DNA of 64,000 bases from an uncultured Eubacteriales bacterium (GCA_949283695.1 CASDTX010000063.1:18300-82299); one strand, 5' to 3'; positions 16,900 through 24,512 are shown, numbered from the stretch's first letter. Translations and numbers: made by a program. The notes: a model not told the origin generated them from the letters alone.

Positions 16900-17805
16900 T
16901 CATATTCCGCTTTCTCTCATCTGCACAGACTCCAATGCAGGGCTTTCATATAAAACTTTCTCTAATGTATCTACAGCTCCCGGAGTTTTCGTGCACAGAA
17001 AGCGGTAGATCTTTATTTCATCTGATAATTCCGTGACCCAATTCAAGGTTTTTCGCACAAATGCGTCATTCCAGCTGTTCACTGTTAATTCACTGTATAT
17101 TGCGGTAAACGCTGGATGCCCGTAAATTCGTTCGGCGTGATCTTCCGGCGCCTGCCGCAGGACCACAATGGCTTTGATCGGCGCCTGCCGGTTCAGATGG
17201 ATATTGGAGGTACCGCAAAACGGCGCCCCATAAGCATGCCAGATGCCGTTTCTTTTGCGGATGATGGTACGGTCTCCGTTAATAATCTCCGCGCCTCTGT
17301 ACATCCGCCACAGATCCCCCTGTGTTGATTTTCCCGTGCCGGAGGGAGCTGTGAACAGAATCGCCTGCCCGTCTTTCTGTATATGGCAGCTGTGCAGGAC
17401 CATGGCGTCAAATCTCATCAGAAGCTTTTCAATGCAAAAAAAGTTCTCCAGATGATTTCCCCGCTCAATTTCTTCTTTCAGCCATTCCACACTCAGATAA
17501 TGGCAGACACCGCTGTCTGCTCCTAGAATGGTAACGGCATGATAATATCCATCATGGATATGAAAGCAGGCCTCCATCCCTTCTGGATCCTGATAGTAGT
17601 GGAATTTGGCGATTTCCCCGACGAAAACAGGATATTGTTCCAGAAAGGAAGGGATATTATCCGTCTGGCAGAATGTCAATGTATAATCCGGTTCACACGG
17701 CTCCACAAGGAACTCTCGCATATAACTGTTTTGTGCCGGGAAAACAAAATCAAACACCACACGCAGTACAAGATCTGCGATCCGGTAATAGGCTTCGCTG
17801 CTCAT
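16900..17805 (-). CDS. HPr-kinase-like P-loop protein
   Basis: A 301-residue protein. The P-loop is TAPSGTGKST at about residues 152-161, and an IINGDRT segment follows at about 174-180, the usual arrangement in HPr-kinase-related ATPases. The HPrK/P capture loop and the phosphorylase region are not recognised. Such proteins occur in peptide-modification clusters, including lasso-peptide loci where a homologue phosphorylates the precursor. That makes kinase activity on the island's substrate a reasonable guess. The start overlaps the stop of the radical SAM gene by 4 bp (ATGA-type), implying coupled translation. The N-terminal 130 residues are unassigned. It could instead act only as an ATP-dependent scaffold. 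Confidence 0.75.
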   Translation of the reverse strand: MSSEAYYRIADLVLRVVFDFVFPAQNSYMREFLVEPCEPDYTLTFCQTDNIPSFLEQYPVFVGEIAKFHYYQDPEGMEACFHIHDGYYHAVTILGADSGVCHYLSVEWLKEEIERGNHLENFFCIEKLLMRFDAMVLHSCHIQKDGQAILFTAPSGTGKSTQGDLWRMYRGAEIINGDRTIIRKRNGIWHAYGAPFCGTSNIHLNRQAPIKAIVVLRQAPEDHAERIYGHPAFTAIYSELTVNSWNDAFVRKTLNWVTELSDEIKIYRFLCTKTPGAVDTLEKVLYESPALESVQMRESGI

Positions 17806-18944
17806 AGGGATCCCTCCGCTTTCCTAAGCTGTGCAAGTTCCTCCTGAAGAAGGGCTGAATAATGGCGGCAGAATTCACACAGGTATTCCGGCTCCCCGTC
17901 AACCGCTCCGGTCTCACACAATGCTCCGGCGGCACAGACAGGACAGATGCCAAGATACCGGCAGGTGCTGCACTTTATAGAAAGCTGGACTTCCCGCGTA
18001 TAGCGTGATATTGCTTTCCACGCATCCGCAAAGCTTTCCGTCTCCAGGCTGTGGATATCATCGTCCGCCACACCGCAGCCAGACACTTCCCCTTTCCAGT
18101 TGATCCAGAACGCGCTGACGCCGCTGCGGCAATGCATGTGCGGATCTCCATAATGGCGGTGGTTTTCCGGATGTTCGATATCCCTGCAGGCAGCTTCCAA
18201 AAAGTCCCGCCAGATCTTCCTGTCCCCGCCGCTTTGATCTCTGCGGTAACGCAGCGCTGTCTTTGCCATCTCTTCAGGAGTAAACCGTTCCTGCTCCACA
18301 GGTTTCTCTGCTTCTTTCCGCAGAGGCGGAAACATATAATAAGAAAGCTGCATCGGAACCTGAAACTGATTGCAGATCTCCTTCATCTTTTCATAATCGT
18401 CCATCATAGAGGGCACCAGTACTCCGTGGACACGGAACGGGATATTGTATTCCTTTAAGAGAGAAAATGCCCGTATTACCCGCTCATATCCGTCACGCCG
18501 TCCGGTTAAGCGTTCGTAAGTTTCCGGCGAAGCTCCATAAAGAGAAATATTCAAACGGCGCGGAGGCTCCTTTGCCAGCCACTCCACCGTATCGCGGTCC
18601 AGCATCGTACCATTGGTATTGAGTACGATATGGATTCCTTTTTGCTTCAGTTTCGTATACAGTGTACGAAAGCCGGGATAGGTGAAAATCTCGCCGCCTG
18701 TCAGCAGGCAAAACAGCATCCCCGCTTCTATGGCCTGATCAACCGCATTCTCCCAGAAATCGATCGACTTTAATCCGCCATGCGCAAGAACCGCCTCTTG
18801 ATTCTGACGGACGTAACACATCTTACAATCCAGGTTGCAGACGGGCGTCAGCTCAATCGTCCCCATCAAAGGCAGATTCATGGAATCTGCTTTTCGAAAT
18901 AAAAACTCATTATAGGTCTCCCGGAATTCATCGGCCATATCCAT
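17802..18944 (-). CDS. Radical SAM/SPASM peptide-modifying enzyme
   Basis: A 380-residue protein with the radical SAM cluster motif in LTPVCNLDCKMCYV (Cys at about 36, 40 and 43) and the downstream GGEIFTYPGF motif that binds SAM. The C-terminal third has a SPASM-type Cys set: HCRSG, GCGVA, then CSTCRYLGICPVC and CEFC. These can hold one or two auxiliary 4Fe-4S clusters. SPASM enzymes of this size usually install crosslinks or other changes on ribosomal peptides. Its neighbours are two PqqD-like proteins, a kinase-like protein and a Cys-rich small protein, which fits that role. The exact reaction is unknown. It is separated from the candidate substrate gene by 94 bp that contain a hairpin. 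Confidence 0.85.
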   Translation of the reverse strand: MDMADEFRETYNEFLFRKADSMNLPLMGTIELTPVCNLDCKMCYVRQNQEAVLAHGGLKSIDFWENAVDQAIEAGMLFCLLTGGEIFTYPGFRTLYTKLKQKGIHIVLNTNGTMLDRDTVEWLAKEPPRRLNISLYGASPETYERLTGRRDGYERVIRAFSLLKEYNIPFRVHGVLVPSMMDDYEKMKEICNQFQVPMQLSYYMFPPLRKEAEKPVEQERFTPEEMAKTALRYRRDQSGGDRKIWRDFLEAACRDIEHPENHRHYGDPHMHCRSGVSAFWINWKGEVSGCGVADDDIHSLETESFADAWKAISRYTREVQLSIKCSTCRYLGICPVCAAGALCETGAVDGEPEYLCEFCRHYSALLQEELAQLRKAEGSL

Positions 18945-18982
18945 ATCACTTCACACCCTTTCCGCATCATGCATAAGACAAC

Positions 18983-19013
18983 AAAAGGAAGGCAGTCGGA
19001 CCACCCTCCTTTT
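18983..19013 (-). other. Hairpin between candidate substrate gene and radical SAM gene
   Basis: On the minus strand, AAAAGGA pairs with TCCTTTT and the stem continues through G-C and wobble pairs. Only a weak T-tract follows (TTTTGTTGTC), so partial termination is likely. That would give more substrate mRNA than enzyme mRNA. Confidence 0.5.
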
Positions 19014-19038
19014 CATTGCTTAATTTCCATATAATCTA

Positions 19039-19518
19039 TTAGCTTCCTACATTTACTTCTTCAATACTTGTACCGTATAAAGGTGCAATCTGAACATGAT
19101 AGTTTGTGCCGCCGCCATGACCACCATGACCGCCGCCAAAACCGTTGCTATGATTTGTCGTATGTGTAAGCACGCCATTCTCCACACTAAAGCAACTTGT
19201 GCCACCAGCTGAACAGTAGTAGAGCAGTCCAATCGCACCAGATGGGGCGGTATATGTACGATTTCCTCCCGAGCTTCCCCATGTCCCTCCGGAATGATTA
19301 GAATGGCTAAAAGAATTCGATGCCAAGGCTTGTGTCGCGCTTGTCGTTCCTGCCACTCTGGAACAACTTGTTGTAAGTACATTTGTAGTATCAGTTTGCG
19401 GACCAATCATACAATCGAACACAATAGGTTTATCCACCTCATCACCACATGCAGCAATCGCTCTGTTAACGGTAAATTCTTCTACCATTATCATTGGGCG
19501 TTCATATACCTCTTTCAT
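19039..19518 (-). CDS. Candidate modified substrate: Cys/His/Gly-rich small protein
   Basis: A 159-residue protein that I do not recognise as an enzyme. It opens with a charged leader-like segment (MKEVYERPMIMVEEFTVNRA) followed by an AACGDE stretch. A low-complexity Ser/Thr/Asn/Gly body comes next, ending in a Gly-His stretch (FGGGHGGHGGG). Cysteines fall at about 24, 36, 52, 102 and 109, with seven histidines. The start overlaps the stop of the upstream PqqD-like gene by 4 bp, so the two are translationally coupled. The next gene downstream is the radical SAM/SPASM enzyme. A short conserved N-terminus plus a Cys/Gly-rich remainder is what a radical SAM precursor protein would look like. It has no secretion signal, and no exporter gene is nearby. 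Metal binding by the His/Cys-rich region is an alternative. Confidence 0.6.
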   Translation of the reverse strand: MKEVYERPMIMVEEFTVNRAIAACGDEVDKPIVFDCMIGPQTDTTNVLTTSCSRVAGTTSATQALASNSFSHSNHSGGTWGSSGGNRTYTAPSGAIGLLYYCSAGGTSCFSVENGVLTHTTNHSNGFGGGHGGHGGGTNYHVQIAPLYGTSIEEVNVGS

Positions 19519-19937
19519 AATTTGTTTACCTCCTCTAATATCTTACATTCCAATGCATCTGCTGCGAAGCTTTCTACTGAGCTTCGCATTTTATCTTCTG
19601 CCACACCATATTCCAGCATTCCCCGGATGACTACATCTTCCAGAGTACTGGGCTGTTCAAAACTCTTCCAGATAAAAACTGCCGAACTGTCTGGGGCCGT
19701 CACCGTGTTCTCCGGCAGGGCTTCACATTCCGTTCCGGCCGGGACAATCGCATATTCTCCGGCGATTTCCCTGATTATGTACCCCGATTTGATCCGGTAG
19801 TTCTTCTTTTCCCTTTGATAACTGTCACCGCTGAGATGTCTGGATAACTCGTCATCGGACAGCTTTGCAAGTTCGCTGCCGCTCAGTCCGCCTGGATTAC
19901 GGACAAAGTGGTATTCCGGTCTTTTATATTCTTTCAC
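19515..19937 (-). CDS. PqqD-like protein with N-terminal extension
   Basis: A 140-residue protein starting at GTG 19937 (AGAAGG upstream). Residues about 50-140 carry the PqqD/RRE fold (YIIREIAGEYAIVPAG, SSAVFIWKSFE, then helices). The first ~45 residues (KRPEYHFVRNPGGLSGSELAKL...) are an extra segment not seen in the 88-residue homologue of this island. KRPEYHFV loosely echoes the YERPMIMVEEF leader of the next gene. It is the first gene of the operon and overlaps the candidate substrate gene by 4 bp. A role as leader-binding chaperone for that substrate is inferred. Confidence 0.75.
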   Translation of the reverse strand: MKEYKRPEYHFVRNPGGLSGSELAKLSDDELSRHLSGDSYQREKKNYRIKSGYIIREIAGEYAIVPAGTECEALPENTVTAPDSSAVFIWKSFEQPSTLEDVVIRGMLEYGVAEDKMRSSVESFAADALECKILEEVNKL

Positions 19938-19984
19938 GTAACACCTTCTTTGATTTACAAGATATCTCTTATGAAGGGATACCA

Positions 19985-20153
19985 GTCAAATAGTACACTT
20001 TATGACTGTTGACGAAATCTGTTTCCATTCCTCTTCCAAATGTTGGAAAAGCAAGATTATTCTCCCAGATAAACTAAAAAAAGCTTGCGTTTCCAGGAAT
20101 CATGAAGTATAATGTTATCTGTAATTTTACTGTTATAAAGTGTACTATTTGAC
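19985..20153. repeat. Pair of 22-bp inverted repeats framing the island's promoter region
   Basis: GTCAAATAGTACACTTTATG+AC at 19985-20006 is matched in inverted orientation at 20132-20153 with one mismatch. The 125 bp between the arms are A/T-rich and noncoding, with a TTCCAA-ATG-TTGGAA palindrome at 20034-20048. They lie directly upstream of the first island gene. They could be paired operator sites for a dimeric regulator, or recombination sites. Confidence 0.75.
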
Positions 20154-20156
20154 AAT

Positions 20157-20405
20157 TTATTTTTTCGCTGTTTTGTACATCCTTGCCCTCCGGTAAAACG
20201 TGGATTCCCTCATTCCGCACCGTTTAAGGGCTTCCGGGATGTTTTTTTTCTGCTCACGGCTGGTGACACGGATAGAACCATGCGCTGCTGTCAATAGTTC
20301 CTCCTTTCCTGACGGACCAAAGGAAAAAGTTCCTGTCCGCCCCGTTCTGTGTGCCTGCTTCTCGCCGGAAAGCAAAAAAAGACAGTGCATCGTCTTCTGA
20401 CACAC
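20157..20405 (-). CDS. Short protein with resolvase-type terminal HTH; possible remnant
   Basis: An 82-residue frame from GTG 20405 with AGAAAGG upstream. The last ~25 residues (EALKRCGMRESTFYRRARMY) match the terminal HTH of serine recombinases, like the protein at 16182-16550. The N-terminal half has no recognisable domain; a FSFGPSGKEEL stretch looks like a decayed FGRPRKEL linker. It ends 4 bp before the right arm of the 22-bp inverted repeat. It may be a functional small regulator of the island or the decayed end of a recombinase gene. Confidence 0.45.
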   Translation of the reverse strand: MCQKTMHCLFLLSGEKQAHRTGRTGTFSFGPSGKEELLTAAHGSIRVTSREQKKNIPEALKRCGMRESTFYRRARMYKTAKK

Positions 20406-20470
20406 TGCCTTTCTGGATGTTACCAGATTCGTTCCAACTTTTCTATTTTCTGCTGTCTCCCAGGGAAATT

Positions 20471-21475
20471 TTAGATTTTATATGCGGTGTACTGCCTGCG
20501 GTAATCCGTGGGCAGTATATTCATGATCTCTTTAAAGGCCGCGGAGAACTTGCTCTGGCTCTCATATCCCACCGCCCGGGCTACAGAGGCGATGCTCTGG
20601 TCGCTGTTTCGCAGCAGCTCCGCTGCCTTTGTGATGCGGTAATGCTTCATATACGCGGCTACCGGCATGCCGTAGACGGATTTGAAGACACTCTTCAGTG
20701 CAGCCGTATTCATGAGATATTCTTTCGCAAGGGCGTCGATGGTATATCGTTTCTCCGGATGCGCGGTGAGCCGGCCGTGGATCTGCCGGATCAGTGCTAC
20801 CTGCTCGGAGTAGTGGGCGTCCAGGGCGTTCTCTGCTGCTGGTTCCGTCATATCGAGGAACATCAGGAGTTCCTGGCACTTCAGTTTCAGATAGGGCAGC
20901 TTCATCTGATCCGGCAGCTCATATACCTCGGAGAAGATATGCTCGATCCGGCTGCTGGCGGGAAGCGCGGCGGTTTCCCTGTCCCCGCAGAATTTCCGGC
21001 AGAGGGCCGAGGCGTCCACACCCGCCTCTCTTAAGAGATCCGGGGCGCTGTCTCCGAGAACTTCAAGGTCCAGGGCGACAGTGAGCCCTTCATAGTATCC
21101 CAGGGGAAGTGTGATCACGGAATCCGAACATTTATCCGTATAATGAAAGGACAGATCCCCGTTTCCGAAGTACAGGCTTAAGCCTCCCTGCATCTCCCAG
21201 CCGATCCTTCCCGCACGGCAGTGATCGATCGAGAGCACGGAGACGCCGTGGCTGTGGCAGACATGGAACTGATCCGCCAGATAGCAGTGGAAAGAGAGTT
21301 CAATGCCGGGGTAGAGTTCAAAGGTCTCAGATCTCAGTCTGGCGCCGGCGGGGACATCCTTGGCGGATACTGTCCGGACAGCGTTTGCCCGGCCGGGCCG
21401 GTGGAGTATCTCGACGCAGCTTCCGGCCGCTACGTCTTCCAGTTTCTTTGTAATCGTACACAGCGGTTTTTCCAT
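20471..21475 (-). CDS. AraC-family regulator linked to metal-resistance genes
   Basis: About 334 residues from ATG 21475, which overlaps the ArsR gene's TAA by one base (TAATG). A much longer in-frame start at 21685 would lie inside the ArsR gene and is rejected. The C-terminal ~100 residues are an AraC double HTH (RYTIDALAKEYLMNTAALKS; second unit SIASVARAVGYESQSKFSAA). The N-terminal 220 residues form a sensory region of the kind found in AraC regulators of iron/siderophore and metal loci, with several Cys and His. It is co-transcribed with arsR and divergent from the metallochaperone and P-type ATPase genes. Effector and targets are unknown. Confidence 0.85.
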   Translation of the reverse strand: MEKPLCTITKKLEDVAAGSCVEILHRPGRANAVRTVSAKDVPAGARLRSETFELYPGIELSFHCYLADQFHVCHSHGVSVLSIDHCRAGRIGWEMQGGLSLYFGNGDLSFHYTDKCSDSVITLPLGYYEGLTVALDLEVLGDSAPDLLREAGVDASALCRKFCGDRETAALPASSRIEHIFSEVYELPDQMKLPYLKLKCQELLMFLDMTEPAAENALDAHYSEQVALIRQIHGRLTAHPEKRYTIDALAKEYLMNTAALKSVFKSVYGMPVAAYMKHYRITKAAELLRNSDQSIASVARAVGYESQSKFSAAFKEIMNILPTDYRRQYTAYKI

Positions 21476-21849
21476 TAGAATGACTCCTCTTTGGGACAGG
21501 TGATCCTGCCAAGTTTTTCGATCATATGATGCAGCATCTGCGCCAGTTCCGTATCTGCGGTCTTGTAATACATTTCTTTGCCCTCTCTGCGGCTGACGAT
21601 CAGTCCGCTGCTCTTTAAGATCCGCAGGTGGTGGGAGACCGCGGGACTGCTCATATTCACAATGGCAGCGATGTTGAGGACGCATTCTTCACAGTGGCAC
21701 AGAAGCCAGAAGATCCGCAGTCTGCTGGGATCGCCGAGCTGCTTCATGGCTTCGGATACGCCTGCGATCTCTGCCTCCTCCGGCAGATGATTTCGGATGC
21801 TTTCTACATTATTATGCCCGTGATCATGGGGCAGTTTCTGTTCATTCAT
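21475..21849 (-). CDS. ArsR/SmtB-family metal-sensing repressor
   Basis: A 124-residue winged-helix repressor. GDPSRLRIFWLL and the recognition helix MSSPAVSHHLRILKSSGLI are typical of ArsR/SmtB. CHCEECVLNIAAI carries the Cys-rich alpha-3 metal site seen in CadC/ArsR-type sensors. An N-terminal LPHDHGHNN stretch can add ligands. Metal binding should release it from DNA and switch on efflux. It is divergently arranged to the HMA protein and P1B ATPase genes, with a perfect inverted repeat in the shared region. The Cys-type site suggests a soft metal such as Cd, Pb or Zn. Confidence 0.88.
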   Translation of the reverse strand: MNEQKLPHDHGHNNVESIRNHLPEEAEIAGVSEAMKQLGDPSRLRIFWLLCHCEECVLNIAAIVNMSSPAVSHHLRILKSSGLIVSRREGKEMYYKTADTELAQMLHHMIEKLGRITCPKEESF

Positions 21850-21909
21850 AGGTCATTGCTCCAATCAGAAATATTTTTCGCCCAAACGGAAATAGTATCC
21901 GCACTGCTC

Positions 21910-21966
21910 TTGACTAATTATAAAATCAGAAGTACATTATAGTCAACAATTAAATAATCATTTAAT
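21910..21966 (+). promoter_or_regulatory. Promoter and ArsR-type operator of the metal-efflux genes
   Basis: TTGACT (21910-21915), a 17-nt spacer and TACATT (21933-21938) are followed by a perfect inverted repeat ATTAAAT-AATC-ATTTAAT (21949-21966), close to the expected transcription start. A/T-rich 7-4-7 palindromes of this kind are usual ArsR/SmtB operators. Confidence 0.65.
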
Positions 21967-21998
21967 CGTAAACAACAACCCCGGAGGAGGTAAATGGG

Positions 21999-22217
21999 AT
22001 GAAAAAGACTTATAAGATTGATGTTGACTGCGCAAACTGTGCGAATAAAATGGAGCAGGCTGCGAAAGCTACAGCCGGAGTGAAGGACGCTGTTGTCAAC
22101 TTTATGACCCTGAAGATGAATGTGGAGTTTGAAGAAGGCCAGGACGCAAAGGCAGTGATGCAGGAAGTGCGCAGAAACTGTAAGAAAGTGGAAGACGACT
22201 GCGAGATCTTTCTGTAG
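21999..22217 (+). CDS. Heavy-metal-associated (HMA) domain metallochaperone
   Basis: A 72-residue ferredoxin-like HMA protein with the metal-binding CxxC in VDCANCANKME near the N-terminus. Two further cysteines (RRNCKKVEDDC) lie near the C-terminus. It would shuttle a soft metal ion in the cytoplasm to the P1B ATPase encoded downstream. That ATPase lacks its own N-terminal HMA domain, so this gene probably supplies it as a separate chain. Strong RBS GGAGGAGG precedes the ATG. Confidence 0.9.
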   Translation: MKKTYKIDVDCANCANKMEQAAKATAGVKDAVVNFMTLKMNVEFEEGQDAKAVMQEVRRNCKKVEDDCEIFL

Positions 22218-22300
22218 GCAGGAAACGATCTGTTAAGCAGGAAACGTTCTGTGATTGTCAGAAAAGGGGCAGGGTGCCTCGAACCGCTGACAGGATCTGG

Positions 22301-22331
22301 TTCCCCGGGATCTATAGAAGATTCCGGGGAA
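22301..22331 (+). other. Intercistronic hairpin between HMA gene and P1B ATPase gene
   Basis: TTCCCCGG pairs with CCGGGGAA, extended by five more pairs (one G-T), around a 5-nt loop, with no T-run. The rest of the 215-bp gap holds a tandem repeat of GCAGGAAACG (at 22218 and about 22235) and no gene. The hairpin could favour higher expression of the small metallochaperone. Confidence 0.5.
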
Positions 22332-22432
22332 GCCCATGAGATACAAATAAATGATTAAGCATATATTTAATAGAATGAATTTATAAAAGGAACTCGAAAA
22401 AGAAGTGATTTTACAGAAGGGAGGAATACGCG

Positions 22433-24316
22433 ATGACAAAAAAGCAGAAAAAAATGCTGATCAGAATCGCAGCCGCATCGGCGCTTCTGATCGGTTTTCA
22501 CTTTCTCCCCTTTGGCGGGGCGGCCCGTTTTGTGCTTTACTTGATTCCCTATCTGGTGATCGGGTATGATATCCTGATCAAGGCATTCAAAGGAATCAGA
22601 AACCGCCAGCCATTTGACGAGAGTCTGCTCATGGCCATCGCCACAATCGGCGCCATGGCCATTGCGGTCTATGAAGACGGGGATTATATAGAGGCCATTG
22701 CCGTAATGCTGTTCTACCAGATCGGTGAGTGGTTCCAGAGCTACGCGGTGGGCAAGAGCCGCAGAAATATCAGCGATCTGATGGATATCCGGCCGGATTA
22801 CGCGAATATTGAAACAGGCGGGAAGCTGGAGCAGATCGATCCCGATGAAGTGGAGATCGGCTCGGTGATCGTCGTGCAGCCGGGGGAAAAAGTGCCTATC
22901 GACGGTGTGATTATTGAGGGAAGTTCGTCTCTGAATACAAGCGCCCTTACGGGGGAGAGCCTTCCGCGGGATGCCCGGGAAGGGGATGAGATCATCAGCG
23001 GCTGCATCAATATGACAGGCGTGCTTAAGATTCGGACCACGAAAGAGTTCGGAGAATCCACGGTATCCAGAATCCTGGACCTGGTAGAAAACGCAAGTTC
23101 CAGAAAATCAAAATCCGAGGATTTCATCACCAAATTTGCCAGGATCTACACCCCGGCAGTTGTGTACAGCGCCATTGCGCTGGCCGTGATCCCGCCGCTG
23201 GTACGGATGTTCGGCATGGGTGTGCCGGCAGCATGGGGAACCTGGATTTACCGTGCGCTGACGTTTCTTGTCATCAGCTGTCCGTGTGCCCTTGTGATCA
23301 GTATTCCGCTGAGCTTCTTTGCGGGCATCGGCGGCGCCAGCAACGCAGGCGTGCTGGTAAAGGGATCCAATTATCTGGAGACACTCTCTCAGACAAAATA
23401 TGTGGTATTCGACAAAACCGGCACTCTGACGCAGGGTGTATTTGAGGTAAACGCGGTCCATCATAATAAACTGGAACAGGAGCAGCTGCTCGAATACGCG
23501 GCTCTGGCTGAGAGTGCTTCCTCCCACCCGATCAGTAAGAGCCTGCAGAGGGCATTCGGCCGGGAACTTGACCGCAGCCGTGTGACCGAGATCCAGGAGA
23601 TCAGCGGAAACGGAGTGACGGCCAGGGTGGACGGCATTCCGGTGGCAGCAGGCAATACAAAGCTGATGAAGAAACTGGGTGTGGAATGGATCGACTGTCA
23701 CCACGCGGGAACCATTATCCACATGGCAGTCAACGGCGAATATGCGGGACATATCGTTATCTCGGATATCGAAAAGCCGCACGCCAAAGAAGCAGTGCAG
23801 GCACTGAAAGCGGCCGGTGTGGAGCGGACGGTCATGCTGACCGGAGACTCGGAGAAAGTGGCCCGGCGGGTGGCAGAAGATCTGGGAATCGATGAAGTAT
23901 ACGCGGAGCTCCTTCCCGGGGATAAAGTCTCAAAAGTCGAAGAACTGCTGAAACAAAAACCGGAGAAAGGCAGACTGGCCTTTGTGGGAGACGGGATCAA
24001 TGACGCGCCCGTTCTCTCCCGGGCAGATATCGGTATCGCTATGGGCGCCATGGGATCGGATGCGGCGATCGAAGCGGCGGACATCGTTCTGATGGACGAT
24101 GATCCGATGAAGATCTCCAAGGCCATCCGCATTTCAAGAAAATGCCTTCGCATTGTATACGAAAATATCTGGTTCGCCATCGGCATTAAGCTGATCTGCC
24201 TGGTGCTCGGCGCGGTGGGCATCGCCAATATGTGGCTTGCCATTTTCGCGGATGTGGGGGTTATGATCATCGCGGTGCTCAACGCGATCCGGGCCCTGTT
24301 CGTAAAGAGGCTGTAG
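22433..24316 (+). CDS. P1B-type heavy-metal-translocating ATPase (Cd/Zn/Pb type)
   Basis: A 627-residue membrane ATPase with the full motif set: TGES at 173-176, CPC at 283-285 in the transmembrane metal channel, DKTGTLT from Asp327 (phosphorylated), a later SSHP motif, and GDGINDAPVL. The CPC motif and IB-2-like sequence point to Zn/Cd/Pb export. There is no N-terminal HMA domain; the chain begins directly with membrane helices, and a separate HMA protein is encoded upstream. The ArsR repressor gene is divergent. An extended terminator follows. Confidence 0.9.
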   Translation: MTKKQKKMLIRIAAASALLIGFHFLPFGGAARFVLYLIPYLVIGYDILIKAFKGIRNRQPFDESLLMAIATIGAMAIAVYEDGDYIEAIAVMLFYQIGEWFQSYAVGKSRRNISDLMDIRPDYANIETGGKLEQIDPDEVEIGSVIVVQPGEKVPIDGVIIEGSSSLNTSALTGESLPRDAREGDEIISGCINMTGVLKIRTTKEFGESTVSRILDLVENASSRKSKSEDFITKFARIYTPAVVYSAIALAVIPPLVRMFGMGVPAAWGTWIYRALTFLVISCPCALVISIPLSFFAGIGGASNAGVLVKGSNYLETLSQTKYVVFDKTGTLTQGVFEVNAVHHNKLEQEQLLEYAALAESASSHPISKSLQRAFGRELDRSRVTEIQEISGNGVTARVDGIPVAAGNTKLMKKLGVEWIDCHHAGTIIHMAVNGEYAGHIVISDIEKPHAKEAVQALKAAGVERTVMLTGDSEKVARRVAEDLGIDEVYAELLPGDKVSKVEELLKQKPEKGRLAFVGDGINDAPVLSRADIGIAMGAMGSDAAIEAADIVLMDDDPMKISKAIRISRKCLRIVYENIWFAIGIKLICLVLGAVGIANMWLAIFADVGVMIIAVLNAIRALFVKRL

Positions 24317-24398
24317 TGTCTTCCCGGGGGACAGAAGGTATGCCGGGTGGAAGGGAGAAGCCGTCCAATCAAGAAAATAGGATATAGACAATAAGTGG

Positions 24399-24439
24399 CT
24401 GCGGCCGGAACAGATACGTTCCGGCCGCAGTTTTCTTTT
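24399..24439 (+). terminator. Rho-independent terminator after the P1B ATPase gene
   Basis: A perfect 13-bp stem, CTGCGGCCGGAAC (24399-24411) with GTTCCGGCCGCAG (24418-24430), a 6-nt loop, then TTTTCTTTT. Confidence 0.9.
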
Positions 24440-24512
24440 ATCGAGTTCATTGCTGTTTTGCACAAAAAGAAAGAATGATAATTGTAAAAATATCCGAAGA
24501 TCCATGAAAGAA

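Noticed and set aside
20040-20105. Attenuator hairpin (GCAAG...CTTGC) upstream of the first island gene
   Set aside because: The stem is only about 5 bp with a long loop; too weak to call.
21476-21685. Long N-terminal extension of the AraC-type gene from 21685
   Set aside because: It runs entirely through the ArsR gene in another frame, gives non-family sequence, and the TAATG overlap at 21475 provides the natural start.
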